Shown here: in pieces, positions 1 to 5,359 of the stretch | How positions within the stretch are numbered: the first letter of the stretch is position 1 | How the letters are laid out: each line of letters starts with the position of its first letter | From: Lachnospiraceae bacterium | Lineage (GTDB): Bacteria; Bacillota; Clostridia; Lachnospirales; Lachnospiraceae | NCBI GenBank assembly: GCA_017959525.1 | Contig: JAGDAL010000247.1 | Span: 1 to 5,943 of the forward strand | Direction of reading: 5' to 3' | Length of the DNA: 5,943 bases | Program-made: the position numbers and the translations under genes | The notes under the pieces: generated by a model | The model's database searches: none | What the model was told of the DNA's origin: nothing | The model's input: the letters and a program-made list of their open reading frames with translations, nothing else

Positions 1-1313
1 ATGTGGAAGGCGCTGTTGATATTATCTATCGTACCTTAGAGAAGACCGGATTGATTCATGATGAAGGCCCGGATAAGGACGGCGGCGTTGGCCCATATGT
101 CCAGAGTGAGCGTCAGCAGGCCGGCATTTATATGGAGTATGCGAAGCAGCTGATTGATAAGGGTGAGGCATATTATTGCTTCTGTGATCAGTGCCGTTTG
201 GATTCTTTGAAGCAGGTGGTTGCAGGCAAGGAGATTTCCATCTATGACAAGCATTGCTTGGGATTATCCAAGGAAGAGGTCGAGGCAAATCTTGCTGCAG
301 GTAAGCCGTTTGTTATTCGTCAGAATAACCCACGTACCGGAACAACCACATTCTCTGATGAGATTTACGGCGATATTACCGTAGATAACGCAGAGCTTGA
401 CGATATGATTTTGATTAAGTCTGACGGATACCCAACCTCCAACTTCGCGAAGGTAGTAGACGATCATTTGATGGGTATTACTCACGTGGTTCGTGGTAAC
501 GAGTATTTGTCTTCTTCTCCGAAGTACAACCGTCTCTATGAGGCATTCGGATGGGAAGTTCCGACTTATATTCATTGCCCGTTGATTACTAATGAGGAGC
601 ATCAGAAGTTGTCCAAGCGTAGCGGACATTCTTCCTTCGAGGACTTGATTGAGCAGGGTTATTTGACCGAGGCTGTTATTAACTTCGTAGCCCTTCTTGG
701 ATGGAGTCCGGAAGATAACCAGGAGATTATGAGCTTAGAGGAGTTGGTGAAGCATTTTGACTATCACCACATCAGCAAGTCTCCGGCAGTATTTGATACC
801 GTGAAGCTTCGTTGGATGAACGGCGAGTATATGAAGGCCATGGATTTTGATAAGTTCTATGAGATGGCACTTCCATACATCAAGGAAGTCATCACCAAAG
901 ACTATGATCTGAAGAAGATTGCAGCTATGGTGAAGACCCGTATCGAGATTTTCCCGGATATCAAGGAGCACATTGACTTCTTCGAAGCACTTCCGGATTA
1001 TGATACCGCAATGTGCACCCACAAGAAGATGAAGACCACAGAGGAGTCTTCCCTTGCAGTTCTTCGTGAAGTACTTCCGGTATTGGAAGGTTTGGAGGAT
1101 TACTCCAACGATACCTTATATGCAACCATTCAGCAGTTTGCTGCTGATCATGAATACAAGAACGGCTATGTATTGTGGCCACTTCGTACCGCTGTATCCG
1201 GCAAGCAGATGACTCCGGGTGGTGCGACCGAGTTGATGGAGATCTTCGGTAAGGAAGAGTCCCTTCGTCGTATTCAGGATGGTATTGCACGCTTAGAAAA
1301 AGCACTTGCATAA
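1..1313 (+). CDS. gltX: Glutamate--tRNA ligase (GluRS), 5'-truncated by the window edge
   Basis: Cytoplasmic class I aminoacyl-tRNA synthetase that attaches glutamate to tRNA-Glu; in Clostridia using GatCAB it usually also mischarges tRNA-Gln (family knowledge). The reading frame is open at base 3 and runs to TAA at 1311-1313, giving 436 visible residues against about 485 normally. The GTG at base 3 is an internal Val codon, not a start: the HIGH motif and first ~45-50 residues lie upstream. Numbering from that Val, one sees the insertion with Cys59, Cys61, Cys64 and Cys85 (zinc-site region), the [13 protein letters not shown] segment with Arg164, the KMSKS variant KLSKR at 202-206, and the C-terminal anticodon-binding domain ending in the clostridial [12 protein letters not shown] stretch (about 400-412). 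Odd points: the glutamate-pocket positions normally Tyr and Asn are Ser146 and Lys150, and the usual fourth zinc ligand (His) is Gly87. Codon choice looks biased (AAG, CGT, GAG), as in highly expressed genes. Identity is very secure; the effect of the substitutions is unknown. Confidence 0.97.
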   Translation, partial: VEGAVDIIYRTLEKTGLIHDEGPDKDGGVGPYVQSERQQAGIYMEYAKQLIDKGEAYYCFCDQCRLDSLKQVVAGKEISIYDKHCLGLSKEEVEANLAAGKPFVIRQNNPRTGTTTFSDEIYGDITVDNAELDDMILIKSDGYPTSNFAKVVDDHLMGITHVVRGNEYLSSSPKYNRLYEAFGWEVPTYIHCPLITNEEHQKLSKRSGHSSFEDLIEQGYLTEAVINFVALLGWSPEDNQEIMSLEELVKHFDYHHISKSPAVFDTVKLRWMNGEYMKAMDFDKFYEMALPYIKEVITKDYDLKKIAAMVKTRIEIFPDIKEHIDFFEALPDYDTAMCTHKKMKTTEESSLAVLREVLPVLEGLEDYSNDTLYATIQQFAADHEYKNGYVLWPLRTAVSGKQMTPGGATELMEIFGKEESLRRIQDGIARLEKALA

Positions 1314-1325
1314 CGAACACACAGA

Positions 1326-1355
1326 CTTCCCGCCAATAGAAGAGAACTTGGGAAG
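1326..1355 (+). promoter_or_regulatory. Possible hairpin masking the helicase ribosome-binding site
   Basis: In the 49-base gap between gltX and the helicase gene, CTTCCC (1326-1331) is perfectly complementary to GGGAAG (1350-1355), with one further G-U pair inside. The right arm contains the Shine-Dalgarno of the downstream gene, so a folded mRNA could hide it and lower helicase translation relative to gltX. The stem is only 6-7 bp with a loop of about 16-18 bases and could be chance. It lacks a following T-run, so it is not a terminator. Confidence 0.25.
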
Positions 1356-1356
1356 G
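1350..1356 (+). promoter_or_regulatory. Ribosome-binding site that fixes the helicase start at 1363
   Basis: GGGAAGG lies 6 bases before the ATG at 1363 and abuts the ATG at 1357. The 1363 start has proper spacing and gives the protein start MLNQSQQAA, matching how UvrD-type helicases begin (the LN..Q Q-motif). The upstream in-frame TTG at 1306, inside gltX, has no such site. Confidence 0.75.
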
Positions 1357-1362
1357 ATGCAC

Positions 1363-3117
1363 ATGTTAAATCAATCACAACAGGCCGCTGCCAGTCATGG
1401 TAGCGGTCCCTGTCTTGTTGTTGCCGGCCCGGGCTCCGGGAAGACAACCGTCTTAACCGAGCGAATCTGTTATCTGGTGGATACCTTGCACATTCCGGAA
1501 TCTGCCATATTAGTGGTTACCTTCACCAGGGAAGCGGCCACAGAGATGCATCGTCGGTATTTATGGAAATCCAAATCCAGGGACACCAAGGTGACCTTTG
1601 GAACCTTTCACAGTATCTTTTTTCAAATTCTAAAAGAAGAAGCAGCCTATACCACGGCGGATATTTTAAGTGGTGCCAAGCGTACGCGCCTATTAGAGGA
1701 GTGTCGTCGGAAGTTAGGACTACAGGCAGGCCTACAGGAACTAAGCGATGAAGAACAGGAACGCTTACATCGTCTCTATGAGAAGATGAAGGGCGAGCGG
1801 CATTTGCTGGACTTTGACGATATGATTCATAAGACCAAGGAGCTCTTTGTAAAACGCCCGGAAGCTTTGGAAAAGTGGCGGAACCGCTATCAGTATTTTC
1901 TGGTTGATGAGATGCAGGATATGTCGGATGGGCAGTATGAGGTGTTACAGATGTTAGCAGCGCCTCGGAATAATCTCTATATGGTAGGGGATGACGACCA
2001 GGCCATTTATGGGTTCCGTGGGGCAAATCCGTCGATCATGCTAGGCTTTGAGCAGGATTATCCGGATGCGAAACGGATTGTCTTACACATCAATTATCGA
2101 TGCCGGCCTGCTATCTTACAGCCAAGTATGGCCTTAATTGGACACAATAAGAAGCGCTTTTCCAAGGATATTCAAGCGGCTGCCAAGAAAAGCGGACTGG
2201 TGGAATATAAGGAATTCACAGATCCCATGACAGAAGCGAAGACGGTGGTAGAGACGGTGGAAGCGTGGCTGGCGGCAGAAGAGAAGGATACTGTTGGCAT
2301 CCTCTTTCGCAATCGTATTCAGGCTATTTTTATCACCGAAGAACTAAGGCGGAAAGAAATTGCTTATACCTTCAAGGACTCCGGGAACCGCCTGCTGCAA
2401 CATTTTATTACCCAGGAGATTCGTGCGTACTTTCGTATGGCTCTGGATACGGTGTATGGAGAGGATTTGCTGTTGGTGGCCAATAAACCAAAGCGTGGCA
2501 TTCCGCGATGGTGTATTCAGGCCAAATACGTGGATTTGGCGGGTCTTGCGGTGGCACAGTGCCAAGATGCAACGCTATCGGCTGCCATTCGGAAATTGGA
2601 TAAGGATATCGGCATCTTAGCAGGATTATCGCCTTTTGCGGCACTGAACTACTTGTTGCGCGGCATGGGATATGAAGCCTATTTAGAGGACTTGGCGAAG
2701 GAGCGGGGGATTTCCTATGATTTGTATGGAACCGTAGTAGAAGCGTTATTGGATGTATCTAAGGAATTTCGGGACAGCAAGGCCTTTCTTACGTTTTTAT
2801 CCTCGGAAGAAAGCGATGCTCCTGTTGGAAAAAGCGCCGGCAGCCGGGTATTTTTACATACCTTCCACGGAGCCAAGGGATTGGAGTTCGATCGGGTCAT
2901 CATCTTAGATGCCAACGAAGGGGTGACGCCTTCGAAGCATGTGACCACGGAAGACGGGATCGAAGAGGAGCGCAGGATGTTCTATGTGGCCATGACCAGA
3001 GCAAAAAAAGAGCTCTGTATTGGCGCTGTTGAACGGCGTCAAAACGAGCTCTTATATCCATCCAGATTCTTAAAAGAAAGCGGGATTTATTCTTCTTCCG
3101 CGTCCTCTAACATCTGA
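1363..3117 (+). CDS. Compact UvrD/PcrA-like superfamily 1 ATP-dependent DNA helicase
   Basis: A 584-residue 3'-5' DNA helicase of the UvrD/Rep/PcrA type, expected to use ATP to move along and unwind DNA in repair or fork rescue. All SF1A motifs are visible in order (numbered from the ATG at 1363): Q-motif LNQSQQAA 2-9, Walker A AGPGSGKTT 21-29, motif Ia VVTFTREAATEM 51-62, Walker B VDEMQD 181-186 (usually VDEFQD), motif III VGDDDQAIYGFRGA 208-221, motif IV region with NYRCRP 244-249, motif V HGAKGLEFDRV 502-512, and motif VI EERRMFYVAMTRAKKE 535-550. No key residue is missing, so it should be active. It is short compared with PcrA/UvrD (about 720-750 residues): the C-terminal tail after motif VI is only about 34 residues, so the Tudor-like RNA-polymerase-binding domain of PcrA is absent, and the 1B/2B insertions look reduced. 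An in-frame TTG at 1306 would overlap gltX by 8 bases and is less likely as the start. No promoter or terminator separates it from gltX, suggesting co-transcription. Its 3' end overlaps the opposite-strand DUF1292 gene. It is probably an accessory helicase rather than PcrA itself. Confidence 0.94.
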   Translation: MLNQSQQAAASHGSGPCLVVAGPGSGKTTVLTERICYLVDTLHIPESAILVVTFTREAATEMHRRYLWKSKSRDTKVTFGTFHSIFFQILKEEAAYTTADILSGAKRTRLLEECRRKLGLQAGLQELSDEEQERLHRLYEKMKGERHLLDFDDMIHKTKELFVKRPEALEKWRNRYQYFLVDEMQDMSDGQYEVLQMLAAPRNNLYMVGDDDQAIYGFRGANPSIMLGFEQDYPDAKRIVLHINYRCRPAILQPSMALIGHNKKRFSKDIQAAAKKSGLVEYKEFTDPMTEAKTVVETVEAWLAAEEKDTVGILFRNRIQAIFITEELRRKEIAYTFKDSGNRLLQHFITQEIRAYFRMALDTVYGEDLLLVANKPKRGIPRWCIQAKYVDLAGLAVAQCQDATLSAAIRKLDKDIGILAGLSPFAALNYLLRGMGYEAYLEDLAKERGISYDLYGTVVEALLDVSKEFRDSKAFLTFLSSEESDAPVGKSAGSRVFLHTFHGAKGLEFDRVIILDANEGVTPSKHVTTEDGIEEERRMFYVAMTRAKKELCIGAVERRQNELLYPSRFLKESGIYSSSASSNI

Positions 3118-3395
3118 TCGAAGACCTTGGAAACGGCCTCGAACTCCTCATCGGATGCGATGTTATCTAAGATTGGGGAACCTTCTTCGTCCTCTGCGTA
3201 ACGATAGATGATGACTTCCTCATCCAATGGGGTGCCATGCTCATCAACCGGCAGAAGTGCGATGTAATCCTGATCCTCTACGTCGAAGATGGTAAGGATT
3301 TCGCATTCTAAGGTCTCACCGTTATCTAACTCCAATGTAACGCATACATCGGTATCATTCTCATCAATTGGGAATACTTCGTTATTATTTGCCAT
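3087..3395 (-). CDS. DUF1292 family (YrzB-like) small acidic protein
   Basis: A 102-residue protein on the minus strand, start codon complement at 3393-3395, stop at 3087-3089. An AAGGAG site (complement of 3402-3407) sits 6 bases before the ATG, so the start is secure. It resembles the DUF1292 / UPF0473 family of Firmicutes (Bacillus YrzB), whose function is not known: a beta-rich N-terminal part (VCVTLELDNGETLECEIL, about 17-34), then a segment of the type 'IALLPVDEHG...EEVIIYRY', then an acidic helical tail. About one third of the residues are Asp or Glu (34 of 102 by my count), against one Lys and one Arg, so it is strongly anionic. No signal peptide or membrane segment; cytoplasmic. It is transcribed from its own strong promoter (3425-3453), and its last 31 bases are antisense to the end of the helicase gene. 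The family call is from remembered sequence character. Confidence 0.88.
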   Translation of the reverse strand: MANNNEVFPIDENDTDVCVTLELDNGETLECEILTIFDVEDQDYIALLPVDEHGTPLDEEVIIYRYAEDEEGSPILDNIASDEEFEAVSKVFDQMLEDAEEE

Positions 3396-3424
3396 ATGAT
3401 TCTCCTTTGTTTCAAGTTTTCCTC

Positions 3425-3453
3425 ATTATAGGGTGGATTCGGTTTTTTTTCAA
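3425..3453 (-). promoter_or_regulatory. Sigma-A type promoter for the DUF1292 gene
   Basis: On the minus strand, a -35 box TTGAAA (complement of 3448-3453) and a perfect -10 box TATAAT (complement of 3425-3430) are separated by exactly 17 bases (3431-3447). Transcription would start near 3418, giving a leader of only about 20-25 bases that holds the AAGGAG ribosome site. The near-consensus match suggests constitutive, fairly strong expression. Confidence 0.85.
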
Positions 3454-3483
3454 TGGGTTATTAGCACCTTTTGCGACAGGTTG

Positions 3484-3492
3484 TGTTATAAT
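3484..3492 (+). promoter_or_regulatory. Extended -10 promoter for the GH13-like gene
   Basis: TGTTATAAT at 3484-3492 is a perfect TATAAT box preceded by the TGn extension, 33 bases before the ATG at 3526. No good -35 box exists at 16-18 bases; TTAGCA (3461-3466) is 20 bases away and TTGCGA (3471-3476) only 10. Extended -10 promoters tolerate a poor -35, and this one may depend on an activator. Transcription would start around 3498-3500. The leader has only a weak ribosome site (GAGAGTGAAG, 3512-3521). Confidence 0.7.
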
Positions 3493-3505
3493 CAAACGTA
3501 GTTTG
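3493..3505 (+). promoter_or_regulatory. Small dyad over the predicted start point of the GH13-like transcript
   Basis: CAAAC (3493-3497), GTA, GTTTG (3501-3505) form a perfect 5-base inverted repeat directly after the -10 box. Its position is where a repressor would block initiation, so it could be an operator. The arms are short and chance is a real alternative; no regulator gene is in the window. Confidence 0.3.
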
Positions 3506-3525
3506 CCAAAAGAGAGTGAAGACAC

Positions 3526-5358
3526 ATGAAGAAATCTATGACAATCGGGGATTTTAGCGATTTTGGAGCAACAAGAGTCGGCGATACGGTAACTTTTACC
3601 TATGAACTGCCACAGCTTGGAAGTAGCAAGATCCTGTTATTCCATTCCAAAACATTCAAATGCTTACATGAGATACGCGTGCCGAAGGAATATCATATGG
3701 GACGTGTGATTTCTGTGTCTGTCACCGGGTATGCATGGGACCATCTGTGCTACTTATATGAGATTGACGGCAAAATCGTTCTTGACCCGTATGCCAAGAA
3801 GATTATGGGACGGGACCGTTGGATGGATACAAAGCGCCAGGAGAACCTCTATCAGGTTTATGGCGGCTTCTATGACGGAAGCTATACCTGGAAGGAAGAA
3901 CGCCCACAGATTGACGCTTCTGACATGATTATCTATAAGCTACATATGCGTGGATTTACCATGCAGCATGGCTTGCATGCCGCATTGAAGGGCAATTACA
4001 AGGGTATCATTGCCTTGCTTCCGGAATTGCAGGAGCTGGGCGTTACCTCTTTGGAATTCATGCCGTTATACGACTTTGAAGATATTTTCTATCACACCCA
4101 TTTTGAGTTGGATGAGAACTACCAGTCCGTTTTGGTTGCGGAAGCACCGATGAAGACCAATTACTGGGGTTATGGCAATGCCGCTTATTTTGCCCCGAAG
4201 GCCAGCTTCTTCGGCGGCAGTGAGGCAGCGATTCATTGCAAGGAGATGATTGAAGCCATTCACAATGCCGGTATGGAAGTAATTATGGAGTTCTCTTTTA
4301 CCGGAGAGGCAACGGATGATCTGATCATTGACGCCCTTCGGTTCTGGGCGAAGGAATACCATGTGGACGGATTCCACTTGTTAGGAGCCGGACTTCCGGC
4401 CAAGCGCATTGCCGCTGAGCCATTCCTTGGCAGTAGCAAAATCTTTTATGATCAGTTTCCGCGGGAGTGCCTGTTGCAGGATGACGGCGTGAAGCATTTA
4501 TTTGCTTACAATGATTTCTTCCAGTATCCACTGCGTCGCCTGCAGAATCATATGGACGGGAATGTGAATGAACTGGCGGGCATGATGCGCCGACAGGAGG
4601 AACATTCCGGATACATTAATTTCATTTCCAACAACAACGGTTTTACCTTAATGGATGTGTTTACCTACGGGGAGAAGCACAACGAAGCCAACGGCGAAGA
4701 GAACCGGGACGGAAGCAACTACAACTGTAGCTTTAACTTCGGACAGGAAGGCCCGACGAATAACCGCATGATTCAGCGAATCCGTTATTGCAATATGCGA
4801 ACCGCGCTGGCAATTTTGCTTCTTAGCCAGGGTGTTCCGCAGATTTTATCCGGAGACGAAGTGGCCAACTCCGCCCTGGGTAACAACAACCCTTATTGCC
4901 AGGATAACGAAGTGGGCTGGGTGAACTTTACCAAGAAAAAGAGCGCGCAGAAGTTAAGAGATTATGTGTGCCAGCTTATCGCTTTTCGTAAGGCACATTC
5001 TGTGTTATCCTTGTCAGAACCGATGCAGCAGAGCGATTACCGCAGCACCGGATTGCCGGATTTGTCCTACCATGGCAGAGAGCCTTGGATTATGGGCATC
5101 GGTGATGAGAAGAAGGCAGTGGGAATTCTGTATAATGCCGCATACGGCACCGGTAAGAAGGAAGAGGACGTCATGGTATGTATCAATTTCTACTATGGCG
5201 AGGAATCTTTTGCTCTGCCGAAGCTTCTTGGTTCCAGAAAATGGTACCAGGTTACCAATACCGGGGAGGATGTTTGGAATCCTTCCAAGAAGCCGCTTGC
5301 GAACCAGTCGGAAGCCTTGGTTCCCGGCGGTACAGTCACAATTTTGATAGGAAAGTAA
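3526..5358 (+). CDS. CBM48-GH13 isoamylase/GlgX-like protein lacking the catalytic residues (predicted pseudoenzyme)
   Basis: A 610-residue cytoplasmic protein (no signal peptide) built like glycogen-debranching enzymes of the pullulanase/isoamylase/GlgX group. Residues ~10-100 look like a CBM48 glycan-binding domain ending in YEIDGKIVLDPYAKKI (78-93). From ~133 comes the GH13 barrel: IIYKLHMRGFT 135-145, GNYKGI 156-161, NYWGY 212-216, KHNEANGEENRDG 384-396, GDEV 443-446, GNNNPYCQDNE 452-462, then a C-terminal beta domain. The four catalytic regions are altered: region I VIMEFSFTGE 252-261 lacks the Asn-His pair and has Glu255 for Asp; region II DGFHLLGAG 281-289 has His284 for Arg and Leu286 for the nucleophile Asp; region III KIFYDQF 305-311 has Asp309 for the acid/base Glu; region IV ISNNNGFTL 367-375 has Asn370 and Asn371 for His-Asp. 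Hydrolase activity is therefore unlikely. The frame is intact and the surrounding motifs well kept, which argues for a retained non-catalytic role, perhaps glycogen/maltodextrin binding or regulation of a true debranching enzyme (inference). It has its own promoter and is followed after one base by the DUF5662 gene. Automated annotation would probably call it alpha-amylase, pullulanase or GlgX. Confidence 0.93.
   Translation: MKKSMTIGDFSDFGATRVGDTVTFTYELPQLGSSKILLFHSKTFKCLHEIRVPKEYHMGRVISVSVTGYAWDHLCYLYEIDGKIVLDPYAKKIMGRDRWMDTKRQENLYQVYGGFYDGSYTWKEERPQIDASDMIIYKLHMRGFTMQHGLHAALKGNYKGIIALLPELQELGVTSLEFMPLYDFEDIFYHTHFELDENYQSVLVAEAPMKTNYWGYGNAAYFAPKASFFGGSEAAIHCKEMIEAIHNAGMEVIMEFSFTGEATDDLIIDALRFWAKEYHVDGFHLLGAGLPAKRIAAEPFLGSSKIFYDQFPRECLLQDDGVKHLFAYNDFFQYPLRRLQNHMDGNVNELAGMMRRQEEHSGYINFISNNNGFTLMDVFTYGEKHNEANGEENRDGSNYNCSFNFGQEGPTNNRMIQRIRYCNMRTALAILLLSQGVPQILSGDEVANSALGNNNPYCQDNEVGWVNFTKKKSAQKLRDYVCQLIAFRKAHSVLSLSEPMQQSDYRSTGLPDLSYHGREPWIMGIGDEKKAVGILYNAAYGTGKKEEDVMVCINFYYGEESFALPKLLGSRKWYQVTNTGEDVWNPSKKPLANQSEALVPGGTVTILIGK
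5349..5355 (+). promoter_or_regulatory. Ribosome-binding site for the DUF5662 gene inside the GH13-like gene end
   Basis: AGGAAAG at 5349-5355 lies within the last codons of the GH13-like gene, 4 bases (7 from the AGGA core) before the ATG at 5360. Stop and start are arranged as TAATATG, a geometry that favours translational coupling of the two proteins. Confidence 0.65.
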
Positions 5359-5359
5359 T

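Noticed and set aside
264..629. 121-codon open frame on the minus strand inside gltX
   Set aside because: Fully antisense to conserved gltX sequence, with no family resemblance; a shadow frame.
961..1362. 133-codon open frame on the minus strand across the end of gltX
   Set aside because: It lies antisense to a clearly conserved synthetase domain, has no recognisable protein character and no ribosome site I can see; it is a by-product of gltX codon bias.
1306..1362. TTG at 1306 as start of the helicase, adding 19 residues
   Set aside because: No ribosome site precedes it, the added residues have no helicase character, and the ATG at 1363 has a good site at 6 bases and starts at the Q-motif.
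2997..3017. CAGAGC / GCTCTG hairpin with an A-rich loop near the end of the helicase gene as a terminator for the DUF1292 transcript
   Set aside because: It falls in codons for the conserved motif VI region, and no T-run follows it on the minus strand.
3071..3101. GCGG / CCGC stem followed by TTTCTTTT on the minus strand just past the DUF1292 stop
   Set aside because: Only four base pairs with a 14-base loop, and one arm is inside the coding end; too weak to call a terminator, though it is the best candidate there.
4414..4428. AAEPF at residues 296-300 of the GH13-like protein as a surviving region III acid/base Glu (xAEPW)
   Set aside because: Matched without gaps to the isoamylase stretch before region III, this Glu298 corresponds to the 'A-x-DP-L' segment, and the acid/base position falls at Asp309. 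Glu298 is only 12 residues after the nucleophile position, too close for GH13.
4964..5347. 127-codon plus-strand open frame overlapping the end of the GH13-like gene
   Set aside because: The other frame matches the conserved C-terminal GH13 domain; this one is Cys/Arg-rich with no recognisable motif, typical of a shadow frame.
3526..5358. Interpretation of the GH13-like gene as a decaying pseudogene
   Set aside because: No frameshift or internal stop over 610 codons, an own promoter, and conservation of the non-catalytic motifs argue against decay.
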